In this document: piece by piece, positions 15,383 to 23,237 of the stretch
How the letters are laid out: each line of letters starts with the position of its first letter
Numbering within the stretch: position 1 is the first letter of the stretch
Assembly: GCF_020741345.1 (NCBI RefSeq)
Contig: NZ_DYZD01000072.1
Location: forward strand, 1-51,916
Reading direction: 5' to 3'
DNA length: 51,916 bases
DNA from: Nocardiopsis listeri
Lineage (GTDB): Bacteria > Actinomycetota > Actinomycetes > Streptosporangiales > Streptosporangiaceae
Notes under the pieces: model-generated
The model's input: only the letters and a program-made list of their open reading frames with translations
What the model was told of the DNA's origin: nothing
Databases searched by the model: none
Position numbers and translations under genes: made by a program

Positions 15383-17029
15383 TCAGGCGTCGGGGATGAG
15401 CTTGCCGGGGTTGAGCACGCCCTCCGGGTCCAGCGCGGACTTCACCGCGCGGAGCACCTCGGCGCCGAGCGGACCCAGCTCGTCCGTCATCCACGGCCGG
15501 TGGTCGGTGCCCACCGCGTGGTGGTGGGTGATGGTGCCGCCGTTGGCGATGATCGCGTCCGAGGCCGCGCGCTTGGCCCCGGCCCAGCGCGCCGACGGGT
15601 CCTCGCCCGCGCCCGTGGCCACCGTGAAGTACAGGGAGGCTCCGGTCGGGTAGGTGTGCGAGACGTGGCACAGCACCACCACGCCGCTCACGTCGTCGTC
15701 CAGCGCACCCGTCAGGGCGTCCACCACGGCCCGGTAGAGCGTCTCCAGGTCGCTCCAGGTCGCCGCGGTCTCCAGGGTTTCGGCGAGGATGCCCGCGGCC
15801 AGCAGGGTGTCGCGCAGGTACGGGGCGGTGAAGCGGTTCTCGCGCCAGTGCGCCACCGGGTCCGGTCCCAGCGGGGTTCCGCCCGCCGCCACCATGACCT
15901 CGCGCACGGCGGCCGCGCGCGCCTCCACGTCGGAGGCGTTGCCCTCGAAGCCCAACACCGCCTGGCATCCGGGTGTGGCCTCACGGCCGGCCAAGGCGGC
16001 GTTCACGAACGTCTCGGTCTCGTCGGACAGGCGCGCCATCGTGGGACGCACGTCCGACTGGGCGAGCGTGCGAAGCGCAGCCACACCGGTCGTGTGGTCG
16101 GGGAAGGACCAGGCCTCGTCCAGGACGCGTTCGGGACGGGGGCGCACGCGCACGGCGACCTCCGTGATCACCCCCAGGGTGCCCTCCGAGCCCACCATGA
16201 GCCGACGCAGGTCGGGGCCGGCGGCGGAGGCGGGCGGACCGCCCGCCTCCAGGGTTCCGCGCGGGGTGGCCACCCGCAGGCCCACGACCATGTCCTCGAA
16301 CCGGCCGTAACCGGAGGAGGTCTGACCGCTGGAACGGGTCGCGGCGTACCCGCCGATGGTGGCGAACTCGTAGCTCTGCGGCATGTGTCCCAGGGTCAGA
16401 CCGTGCTCGGCCAGCATCGCCTCGGCGTGCGGGGTGCGCACGCCCGCGCCCAGCACGGCGGTCAGGGAGGTGGTGTCCAGGGACACCAACCGGTCGAGTC
16501 GCCGCAGGTCCAGGGAGACGACCACCCGGAAGTCGCCTCGGATCGGGGAGAGTCCGCCGACCACGCTGGTGCCGCCGCCGAAGGGGACCACCGCCACGCG
16601 CTCGGCCGAGCACAGCGCCAGGAGCCGTTCCACCTGGTCGTGGTCGGCGGGGAACAGCACCGCGTCGGGCGCGAGGTCGGCGTGCCCGGAGCGGCGGGCG
16701 AGCAGATCGGGCGTGCTCTTGCCGCCACTGCGACGTAGACGGGTGGGCGCGTCGGCACGCACGTGTTCGGCGCCGACGACCTCGGCGAACGCCTCACGGA
16801 GACGTTCGTCCAGGCGGGTTTCGGGCAGGACGACGTCCTCCTCCGCGACAGGGGGCATGTCCTCGGTACGGGTGCGCAGGACCTGCGTGATGAGGTCGCG
16901 CGTGCCGGGGTCCAGTTCGGTGGCCCGCTCCGGGTCGCCCCAGGCGAACCAGCTCATCTCCGGTGCGGTGTCGGTGCCCCCGGTGGGGCCGGTGGTTTCG
17001 ACGGGGGAGTCTTGCGCATCGTGGGTCAT
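15383..17029 (-). CDS. FAD-linked oxidase, alkyl-DHAP synthase (AGPS) family
   Basis: A 548-residue flavoprotein of the VAO/PCMH fold. The FAD-binding half has PFGGGTSVVGG, GHMPQSYEFATIGGYAATRSSG and GRFEDMVVG, the pattern of alkyldihydroxyacetonephosphate synthases. The cap and C-terminal part have ITHHHAVGTDH, the His-rich active-site motif of AGPS, and end with DPEGVLNPGKLIPD. Family enzymes exchange an acyl for an alkyl chain on DHAP in ether-lipid synthesis; actinobacterial relatives may do this or oxidise a related substrate. The start ATG 17029 is 17 bases from the divergent TetR gene, and GlpD lies just beyond it, linking the enzyme to glycerol-phosphate metabolism. Confidence 0.85.
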   Translation of the reverse strand: MTHDAQDSPVETTGPTGGTDTAPEMSWFAWGDPERATELDPGTRDLITQVLRTRTEDMPPVAEEDVVLPETRLDERLREAFAEVVGAEHVRADAPTRLRRSGGKSTPDLLARRSGHADLAPDAVLFPADHDQVERLLALCSAERVAVVPFGGGTSVVGGLSPIRGDFRVVVSLDLRRLDRLVSLDTTSLTAVLGAGVRTPHAEAMLAEHGLTLGHMPQSYEFATIGGYAATRSSGQTSSGYGRFEDMVVGLRVATPRGTLEAGGPPASAAGPDLRRLMVGSEGTLGVITEVAVRVRPRPERVLDEAWSFPDHTTGVAALRTLAQSDVRPTMARLSDETETFVNAALAGREATPGCQAVLGFEGNASDVEARAAAVREVMVAAGGTPLGPDPVAHWRENRFTAPYLRDTLLAAGILAETLETAATWSDLETLYRAVVDALTGALDDDVSGVVVLCHVSHTYPTGASLYFTVATGAGEDPSARWAGAKRAASDAIIANGGTITHHHAVGTDHRPWMTDELGPLGAEVLRAVKSALDPEGVLNPGKLIPDA

Positions 17030-17039
17030 GCTCTACAGT
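17012..17039 (+). promoter_or_regulatory. Candidate leaderless promoter of the TetR gene
   Basis: TTGCGC (17012-17017) and TACAGT (17034-17039) are 16 bases apart. Seven bases separate the -10 box from ATG 17047, so the transcript would start at the initiation codon. The -35 box lies inside the first codons of the divergent oxidase gene. Confidence 0.5.
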
Positions 17040-17059
17040 TTTACATATGGCGTCAAAAC
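17038..17059. promoter_or_regulatory. Imperfect palindrome in the oxidase/TetR divergent promoter
   Basis: GTTTT (17038-17042) and AAAAC (17055-17059) are inverted around a 12-base centre covering the TetR start codon. This is a likely place for TetR to bind and control both directions, but the arms are short. Confidence 0.3.
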
Positions 17060-17634
17060 GTAACGTAGAGGACGAGATCCTGGACGCGGCGCGTACCTGC
17101 GTCGAGGCGTTCGGTGTACGACGCACCACCCTGACCGACGTGGCCCGCCGAGCCGGGGTCAGCCGACCCACCGTCTACCGCCGCTGGCCCGACGTCACCG
17201 CGCTCGTCGCGGACCTGCTCACCCGTGAGCTCCGTCGCATCCTCATCGCCGAGGAGGTCGAGACCGGGGGCGACGACGCCGAAGAGAGCGTCCGCTCGGG
17301 CCTGGTGCGACACGCCACCGGGGTCGCTCGGGCGATGCTCGACCACCCCCTCGTCGGTCGGATCGTCGACACCGAACCCGAGCTCCTGGCCACCTACACC
17401 TTCCACCGGCTCGGCAGCAGCCACAAGGCCGCCCTCGAACTGGTCGAACCCGCCATCGCGGACGGTCAGTCCGATGGTTCCATTCGGGACGGCGACCCCG
17501 CGGTCCTCGCCCACCTGTTCATGGTGACCGTGCAGAACACGGTCACCTCCCACCGCCTGTTCGCCGAGGTCCTCGACACCGACGGACTGGTCGCCGAGCT
17601 GTCCGTCCTGCTGGACGGCTACCTGCGGCCTTGA
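17047..17634 (+). CDS. TetR/AcrR family regulator
   Basis: A 195-residue one-component regulator. The N-terminal helix-turn-helix covers about residues 8-54: ILDAARTCVEAFGVRRTTL, then DVARRAGVSRPTVYRRWP, with the expected recognition helix. The rest is the helical ligand and dimer domain. ATG 17047 has no Shine-Dalgarno sequence but fits a leaderless promoter; an open frame back to 16963 would overlap the oxidase gene. It sits 17 bases from the divergent AGPS-like gene and is followed 17 bases later by glpD, so it probably controls both. The ligand is unknown; a glycerol-phosphate or acyl derivative would make sense. Confidence 0.9.
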   Translation: MASKRNVEDEILDAARTCVEAFGVRRTTLTDVARRAGVSRPTVYRRWPDVTALVADLLTRELRRILIAEEVETGGDDAEESVRSGLVRHATGVARAMLDHPLVGRIVDTEPELLATYTFHRLGSSHKAALELVEPAIADGQSDGSIRDGDPAVLAHLFMVTVQNTVTSHRLFAEVLDTDGLVAELSVLLDGYLRP

Positions 17635-17651
17635 GTACGGAAGGAAGACCC

Positions 17652-19175
17652 ATGAGCCGGTCCACATCCCTGAACGCGGCCCGCCGGGCCACCGACCTCG
17701 CCGACCTGGAGGCCCGCCCCGACGTGGACCTACTGGTGGTCGGCGGTGGCGTCACCGGAACCGGAGTGGCCCTGGACGCCGCCTCCCGGGGACTTTCCAC
17801 GGTCCTCGTCGAACGCGAGGACCTCGCCTTCGGAACCAGCAGGTGGAGCTCCAAACTCGTCCACGGCGGACTGCGCTACCTCGCCAAGGGGCAGGTCGGC
17901 ATCGCCTACGAGAGCGCCCGCGAACGCGACGTCCTCATGCGCGTCACCGCGCCCCACCTGGTCCGCCCCCTGCCGATGGTGATCCCCGTCCACCGGGAGA
18001 CCGGCCTGGCCCGGGCCCTGGCCATGCGCGCCGGGATGGGCGGCGGAGACCTGCTGCGCATGCTGTCCGGCACCCCCTCCTCGGTCCTGCGCGGTCCACG
18101 GCTGCTCAACGCCCGCCAGACCCGCCGTCTGCTCCCGGCCGTCGACCCCGAAGGCCTGCTCTGCGGGATCGTCTCCTTCGATGGTCAACTCGTCGACGAC
18201 GCCCGGTTGGTCGTCGCGATCGCGCGCACCGCCGCCGGCGAGGGCGCCCGTGTCATCACCCGATGCTCAGCCGAGAGCATCACCACCGACGGCGTCGTCC
18301 TGCGCGACGAGACCGACGGGCGGCTCATCCCGGTACGACCGCGCGCGGTCGTCAACGCCACCGGTGTGCACGCCGACGACCTCGATCCTCGGATCCGGCT
18401 GAGTCCCAGCCGCGGCACCCACCTGGTCCTGGACGGGGCGGTGATGGGCGGTCCCCGTGCCGCGCTGACCGTGCCGTTGCCGGGCAGCGTCAGTCGGTTC
18501 GTGTTCGCGCTGCCCCAGTCCGACGGCCGGATCTTCGCGGGGCTCACCGACGAACCCCTCGACGGCCCCGTCCCTCGGGTGCCCGAGGTGCCCGAGTCGG
18601 ACGTCGACTTCCTCCTCGCCCAGTTCAACCGGGCCCTGTCCACCGAGCTGACCCGGGACGACGTCATCGGCTCGTTCGCAGGGCTGCGCCCGCTGCTGAA
18701 CGGGGACGGCTCCACCGCCGAGCTGTCCCGCGAGCACCTGGTGTCGGTGGCGCCCAACGGTTCCGTCACCGTGGTCGGTGGCAAACTCACCACCTACCGG
18801 GCGATGGCGGAGGAGGCCGTGGACGCGGCCGTCGCCGAACACCGGCTCCGGGCGGGCCCCTGCCGGACCCGGGAACTACCGCTGGTGGGCGCGGCCTCCC
18901 ACGAGGAGCTCGACGGCCTCGACGCCCCGCGCCACCTGGTCTGCCGGTACGGGACCGAGGCGCCGGCCGTGGTGGCCGAGGCGGAGGACGACCCCGGGCT
19001 GCTGGTGCCGGTGGCCTGTGGGGTCACCCCGGCCGAACTGCGGTTCGCGGTGCGTCACGAGGGCGCGATGGACGAGGCCGACCTGTTGGAGCGGCGCACC
19101 CGTATCGCATTGGTGGACGCCGACCGCGACCGTGCCGAGGCCGCGGCCAAGGAGGCCCTGGCGTCGGTGGGGTAG
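17652..19175 (+). CDS. glpD: Glycerol-3-phosphate dehydrogenase (FAD)
   Basis: A 507-residue membrane-associated flavoenzyme that oxidises glycerol-3-phosphate to dihydroxyacetone phosphate and passes electrons to the quinone pool. The FAD site is VVGGGVTGTGVALDAASRG at about residues 25-45. GTSRWSSKLVHGGLRYL is the family signature, followed by further signatures FAGLRPLL and VGGKLTTYR. The C-terminal GlpD domain (about 390-507) is present. ATG 17652 has a good AAGGAAG site. It is cotranscribed with the TetR gene; the pairing with an AGPS-like oxidase suggests that DHAP made here is used or balanced there. It may be one of two glpD copies in the genome. Confidence 0.9.
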   Translation: MSRSTSLNAARRATDLADLEARPDVDLLVVGGGVTGTGVALDAASRGLSTVLVEREDLAFGTSRWSSKLVHGGLRYLAKGQVGIAYESARERDVLMRVTAPHLVRPLPMVIPVHRETGLARALAMRAGMGGGDLLRMLSGTPSSVLRGPRLLNARQTRRLLPAVDPEGLLCGIVSFDGQLVDDARLVVAIARTAAGEGARVITRCSAESITTDGVVLRDETDGRLIPVRPRAVVNATGVHADDLDPRIRLSPSRGTHLVLDGAVMGGPRAALTVPLPGSVSRFVFALPQSDGRIFAGLTDEPLDGPVPRVPEVPESDVDFLLAQFNRALSTELTRDDVIGSFAGLRPLLNGDGSTAELSREHLVSVAPNGSVTVVGGKLTTYRAMAEEAVDAAVAEHRLRAGPCRTRELPLVGAASHEELDGLDAPRHLVCRYGTEAPAVVAEAEDDPGLLVPVACGVTPAELRFAVRHEGAMDEADLLERRTRIALVDADRDRAEAAAKEALASVG

Positions 19176-19295
19176 GGGAGCGGGGGAGAACCGGCCGAAG
19201 CCGGCGCGATGACCCTATGGGGTCGAGGAATTCGGGGACTCCCCACACCGGGGGCCTCTGGTCCGCGACGATGTGATCGCGTAAGGTCATACCGG

Positions 19296-19317
19296 TTCGA
19301 GCCCCTCCCCCCTCGAA
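19296..19317. repeat. Short inverted repeat before the ATP-binding protein gene
   Basis: TTCGAG (19296-19301) and CTCGAA (19312-19317) are exact inverted repeats with a ten-base C-rich centre in the 208-base gap after glpD. It may be a regulator site for the next gene, or chance. Confidence 0.25.
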
Positions 19318-19383
19318 GCCTCCCGTGGCCACCCCCGCTATGGTGCGCACGCCCGTTGAGCCGTTCCGCCCTAGGAGTCAGTC

Positions 19384-19935
19384 ATGCCCACGCTCGTCGC
19401 CGTGCCGACCCTCACCACTGCCGAGGAAGACGTCCTCACGGGGGTCCCGGACGAGTACCGGCACTTCTTCAACGGTCGGGTGCCCGTGCCGTTCACCAAA
19501 CGCCACTGGGAGTTCGCCGGCCAACCGGTGAGCGTGCCCCTGGTCAGGGCCTTCCTTCAGACCTGCGCCGCCGGCCGGGACTCCGACTACCGGTACGTGC
19601 TCACCCTGTTGGGCACGGAGCTGGCCACCAACGCGATCCGGCACAGTCGGTCCGGTGAGCCGGACCAGACCTTCGTGATCCGGGTGGATCGTGGCCCGAA
19701 CGGGATGACCGTGACCTGCCGCGACAACGGAATGCCCACCAGCGCGGTGGAGGGCCGGGGAGGGCTCCTGTTCGCCGCGTCTCCGGAGGACCGGCTCGCA
19801 GCGGAGGACGGTCGCGGCCTGGCCCTGATCGACAGCTTCGCCACCGCCTGGGGCGACAACGGCCACCCGAGCATTCGCAAGGTGTGGTTCCACCTGGCCT
19901 ATGACCTCACGGGAAGCTCCTGGCCCGCGGCCTGA
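19384..19935 (+). CDS. Anti-sigma-factor-type ATP-binding protein (HATPase_c_2)
   Basis: A 183-residue single-domain GHKL ATPase, RsbW/SpoIIAB-like. The N-box ELATNAIRHS, the G1 box CRDNGMP and the G2 box GRGLALIDSFA are in order. It has no phospho-acceptor histidine and no membrane helix. Such proteins bind and phosphorylate anti-anti-sigma factors or bind a sigma factor directly, and actinobacteria have dozens. Residues 1-45 are an unrelated N-terminal extension. TAGGAG ten bases before ATG 19384 supports the start. No sigma factor, anti-anti-sigma factor or RsbU phosphatase is adjacent, so the partner cannot be named. Confidence 0.85.
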   Translation: MPTLVAVPTLTTAEEDVLTGVPDEYRHFFNGRVPVPFTKRHWEFAGQPVSVPLVRAFLQTCAAGRDSDYRYVLTLLGTELATNAIRHSRSGEPDQTFVIRVDRGPNGMTVTCRDNGMPTSAVEGRGGLLFAASPEDRLAAEDGRGLALIDSFATAWGDNGHPSIRKVWFHLAYDLTGSSWPAA

Positions 19936-19989
19936 CCCCCTGGAGGCATCCCCTCCCGCCCCTGGCCCACCGCGGAGCCCGCACGGCCC

Positions 19990-20018
19990 TTGCCAGGCGA
20001 CGTGACCCATGCCACTAT
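19990..20018 (+). promoter_or_regulatory. Promoter of the BASS transporter gene
   Basis: TTGCCA (19990-19995) and CACTAT (20013-20018) are 17 bases apart, giving a start near 20025 and a leader of about 93 bases ending in the AAGGGG ribosome site. Confidence 0.55.
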
Positions 20019-20021
20019 CTC

Positions 20022-20033
20022 TACCTGCAGGTA
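20022..20033. promoter_or_regulatory. Perfect 12-bp palindrome at the BASS gene transcription start
   Basis: TACCTGCAGGTA is self-complementary and covers the predicted start site, four bases past the -10 box. Such a position fits a repressor of the HxlR, TetR or MarR type. No regulator gene is next to it. Confidence 0.5.
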
Positions 20034-20117
20034 ACTTGTGGCGTGCGTCACGAAACGACGCTTCCCTGCGCCCCGACAGCTCGGCCGCGTCGTCGGCCCA
20101 TCCCCCAAGGGGCCCTC

Positions 20118-21017
20118 ATGGACTCAGCCCTCACCACGGTCGGCCTGCCGGTCGCACTCGGCGTCATCATGCTCGGCCTCGGCCTCAGCCTGACCGTCCG
20201 GGACTTCACCCGACTCCTCTCCATGCCCTGGACGATCCTTCTCGTCCTGGGTTGCCAGATCCTCCTGCTGCCGCTCTTCTGCTTCGGCCTGGTGCTGGTC
20301 TTCGTCGAGTACTTCGACCAGTCACCGCTTCTGGCGGTGGGCATGATGATGATGGCGGCCTCCCCGGGCGGCACCACAGCGAGCCTGTACAGCCACCTGT
20401 TCAAGGGCAACGTCGCGCTCAACATCTCGCTGACCGCGGTCAACTCGGTCACCGCCATCGTGACCCTCCCTCTCATCACCGGGTTCTCGCTCGGCTACTT
20501 CACCGATGGCGGTTCCATCGGTCTTCAGGCCGGGAAGATGATCCAGGTGTTCGCCGTCATCCTCGTCCCGGTCGCGATCGGCATGTTCGTCCGGGCGAAG
20601 ATGACCGCCTTCGCCGAACGCATGGAGCGGCCGGTCAAGCTGGGTTCCAGCATCGTGCTGGTCGCGGTGATCATCGGCGCGATCGCCGCCGAATGGGAGA
20701 ACCTGCCGCAGTACATCGTCTCGGTCGGCCTCATGGTGCTCATCTTCAACGTGGTGAGCCTGACCATCGGCTACTGGGCGCCGCGCGTCGTCGGCACCGA
20801 ACGGCCCGAGGCCATCGCCTCCTGCATGGAGATCGGTCTGCACAACACCACGCTGTCGATGACCATCGCCATCACCGTCCTGAACAGCACCGAGATCGCC
20901 ATCCCGTCCTCCGTCTACGGTGTGCTGATGTTCTTCACCGCCGCCGTCGCCGGCGCCCTGCTCACCCGTCGCGGCGCCCGGGAGGAGAAGGCCGAGGCCG
21001 CCGCGGGCGGAACCTGA
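20118..21017 (+). CDS. Bile acid:sodium symporter (BASS) family transporter
   Basis: A 299-residue integral membrane protein with nine to ten hydrophobic helices. The two crossover regions are recognisable: MAASPGGTTAS (about residues 76-86) and ECMEIGLHNTTLS-like CMEIGLHNTTL near residue 235, matching the SPGGT and E-x-G-x-Q/H-N motifs of BASS proteins. Members import organic acids with sodium (bile acids, pyruvate, pantothenate); the substrate here is unknown. ATG 20118 is preferred over an open frame beginning at GTG 20043 because AAGGGG precedes it and the first helix follows at once. The gene has its own promoter and a palindrome that suggests it is regulated. Confidence 0.85.
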   Translation: MDSALTTVGLPVALGVIMLGLGLSLTVRDFTRLLSMPWTILLVLGCQILLLPLFCFGLVLVFVEYFDQSPLLAVGMMMMAASPGGTTASLYSHLFKGNVALNISLTAVNSVTAIVTLPLITGFSLGYFTDGGSIGLQAGKMIQVFAVILVPVAIGMFVRAKMTAFAERMERPVKLGSSIVLVAVIIGAIAAEWENLPQYIVSVGLMVLIFNVVSLTIGYWAPRVVGTERPEAIASCMEIGLHNTTLSMTIAITVLNSTEIAIPSSVYGVLMFFTAAVAGALLTRRGAREEKAEAAAGGT

Positions 21018-21053
21018 CCGACCGGGGCGCCGCCCCGCCCCACCGCGCGCCGT

Positions 21054-21659
21054 TCAGCGGCGTTCGAGGTAGGCCGGGACGGCGCACACCCGTCGGTGAC
21101 CGCTGTCCGTGGGGGCCAACCCGAACTTGGCGAAGATGTTGCCGATGTGCTTGTGCACGGCGTTGGGGGTCACGAACAACAGTTCGGCGATCTCACCGTT
21201 GCCGCGTCCCTCCGCCATCAGCGCCAACACCTCCAGCTCCCGCGAGGTGAGCGACTCCAGGGGGTCCTCGGCGCGCCTGGTGAGCAGCTGACGGACCACC
21301 TCCGGGTCCATCACGGTCCCGCCCTCGGCCACCCGGTCCTTGAGCAGGTAGCCCACTCCGCCGCGACCGTCCGAGAGCGGTTCGCCGGCGTAGTCCTGCT
21401 CCACGTATTACGACAGCACCAGGACCGGCGGCCCCGGATGTTCGGACCGCGCGGCGATGGCGGCGTGGATGCCCTCGTCGCGAAAGCCCGGCGGCAGTCG
21501 TACGTCCACGATCGCGAGGTCGGGAGAGTGCTCCCGCACCGCGGCGGCGAAGCCCTCCGCGTCCACGACCACCGCGGCCACCTCATGGCCACGTGTGCCC
21601 AACAGCAGCTTCAGTCCTTCGGACAGCAGCACGTTGTCCTCGGCGATCACGATCCGCAC
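21054..21659 (-). pseudogene. NarL/FixJ response regulator, disrupted by TAA
   Basis: The reading frame starts at GTG 21659 with VRIVIAEDNVLLSEGL and the phospho-acceptor in LAIVDVRLPP. It reaches PPVLVLS and then meets TAA at 21408-21410. It resumes in the same frame as YVEQDYAGEPLSDG, VGYLLKDRV and a full LuxR-type helix-turn-helix (LTSRELEVLALMAEG, NAVHKHIGNIFAKFGL). Intact relatives read LxLSQYVE here, so a CAA-to-TAA change explains the break. The upstream kinase gene is also broken, so the pair is probably non-functional. The DNA-binding half might still be made from GTG 21404. Confidence 0.85.
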
Positions 21660-22450
21660 GGCAGCTCCGCCCCGATCACCGTGGGGTCGCCCACCGGGCC
21701 GTCCACGGTCACCCGTCCGTCCAGCGCGGCGACCCTGCGCCGCAGCCCGCTCACTCCGCTGCCCGCGGCCGTCGTCGCGCACCTCCACCCGGAGCAGGTC
21801 GCCCTCCCCGGCCGGCCGGATCGAGATCGACGACGCGGTACCGTGCCGGATCACCTCCCGCAACTCCGCCATCGCCTCCGTCTCGGAGGGGGCCGGCATC
21901 CGCAGGCACAGTCGGGTGTGCGCCCGGGCCGGTGGCGGGACCGCCCACCGGGCGAGAACCACGAACAGTGCCCCCTGCCCGGCCACCGTGGCCGACGCGA
22001 CCGCCCACCCGTCGACGCGGTACCAGTACATGACCGGTTCCGCGCCGGCGGGGAACCCCCCACCACGTCAGGGCCTGCAGCGTGTTCAGCACCAGGCCGG
22101 GCAGGAGCAGGGCCACCACTCCCAGGACCAGGCTCACCAGGGTGTACACCGGGAGCCACGACAGCACCCGTCGTACGCGGGGGTCGCGCAGTATCTCCCG
22201 TAGCCCGGACGGCGCCGGAACCGACAGGGCGGGCGCCTCCTCGCCGAGCAGCGCGCAGCCGATGCAGGTCGGCCCGGCCCACCAGGAACCCCAGCCAGTG
22301 GGGGAGCAGGAGCAGCCCCACCCCGGCCACCGCGATCAGCGTCACCACCACCAGGCTCAGCGGCAGCAGGACCAGACCCGCAAGACCGGCCGCCCCGCTC
22401 ACCAGCAGGTACCCGCAGGCCCGAAGCGGCCCCCGCCACACGTCCCTCAT
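21647..22450 (-). pseudogene. NarL-family sensor kinase, frameshifted and internally deleted
   Basis: ATG 22450 begins MRDVWRGPLRACGYLL with sensor-type membrane helices, and the kinase end VSGLRRRVAALDGRV stops at 21647, overlapping the regulator start. Between them the frame changes three times: near 22250 (RADLHRLR to LLGEEAPAL), in the C-run at 22056-22061 (ALTWWG to PVMYWYRVDG), and near 21762 (VEVRDDGRG to SGVSGLRRR). About 180 residues that should carry the phosphorylated histidine (the ERDLHDGAQ region) are missing. The product would be a truncated non-kinase. Sequencing error is an alternative for the single-base shifts, but not for the deletion. Confidence 0.85.
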
Positions 22451-22574
22451 CCTCGGCTCCTCACCGGTCGACACCGCCGCTGACACCGACAGTCTGGCGG
22501 GCGACCGAGGAGCCGGTCACTACAGCCCGCCACCCGATCCGGAGGTCGGTGGCGGCCACCGGGCCGGGTGGCGA

Positions 22575-23072
22575 TCAGTCGTCGTCGTTGGTCAGGGCGT
22601 CCACGGCCACCGCGACGCTGATCACCAGCGCCGGGTCCCCCGCGACGTCCCTGCGGTGGGTGTTGACGTCGATCGCGTACGTGTCCCGCACGCGGAACCA
22701 CTTGCGGGAGACCACCGCGACGGTGCCCTCCTTGTCGCTGATGGAGTACTCCTTGTCCAGGAAGCTCCCCACGACCTCCCAGTCCGGGGCGCCCTCGACC
22801 TCGACGTTGAGCTTGTCGCGGATGGGGTTGAACAGGCGCTTGCGGACGGTCGCCACGGTCTTGCCGTCGTGTTCGACCCGCATCTGGTCCCGGACCTTGA
22901 AGAGCTTCTTGCGGATCACCATGAGCTCGTTGCCCTGGGGGTCCTTGAGCTCGAAGGTGGTGCGGATCTTCAGGGCCTTGCCGTCGACCCAGAAGACCTT
23001 GTTCCCCTGTTCGTCGGTCACCCAGAAATCATCGCCGATGTCGAAAACGCGTTCGCGTACCAGAAACTTCAT
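22575..23072 (-). CDS. LURP-one-related (tubby-C-like) protein
   Basis: A 165-residue protein of the LURP-one/tubby C-terminal fold: alternating beta-strands with FDIGDDFWVTDEQGNKVF, FELKDPQGNELMVIRKKLF and YSISDKEGTVAVVSRKWF, which are repeated strand-turn units of the family. It has no signal peptide or membrane helix until a weakly hydrophobic C-terminus (LVISVAVAVDAL). Plant members affect defence and mammalian phospholipid scramblases share the fold; the bacterial role is not known. There is no ribosome site; TAACGT lies six bases before the ATG, so the message is probably leaderless. Confidence 0.85.
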   Translation of the reverse strand: MKFLVRERVFDIGDDFWVTDEQGNKVFWVDGKALKIRTTFELKDPQGNELMVIRKKLFKVRDQMRVEHDGKTVATVRKRLFNPIRDKLNVEVEGAPDWEVVGSFLDKEYSISDKEGTVAVVSRKWFRVRDTYAIDVNTHRRDVAGDPALVISVAVAVDALTNDDD

Positions 23073-23078
23073 GCGATG

Positions 23079-23084
23079 ACGTTA
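23079..23084 (-). promoter_or_regulatory. -10 box (TAACGT) for leaderless LURP-one gene
   Basis: On the minus strand TAACGT is followed by six bases and then ATG 23072. No Shine-Dalgarno sequence is visible; the -35 region is poor. Confidence 0.4.
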
Positions 23085-23169
23085 TTGCACCGTGCCCACA
23101 CCCACCAGACACGCAGGTCGATGGCCCGACGGGTGACCGGAGCGGGCACATCGGCGGGATCGGCGTCAC

Positions 23170-23198
23170 TTGTCACCGATGATCTGTAATGTCACTAG
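23170..23198 (+). promoter_or_regulatory. Candidate promoter of the exonuclease gene
   Basis: TTGTCA (23170-23175) and CACTAG (23193-23198) are 17 bases apart, about 40 bases before the start codon. The -10 match is modest. Confidence 0.35.
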
Positions 23199-23237
23199 CG
23201 TGTTCGGAATCGGACGACCGGAACCGTGAGGAACCAC

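Noticed and set aside
21408..21410. In-frame TAA considered as a recoded residue (selenocysteine or readthrough)
   Set aside because: Selenocysteine uses TGA; the neighbouring kinase gene is also broken, so decay is simpler.
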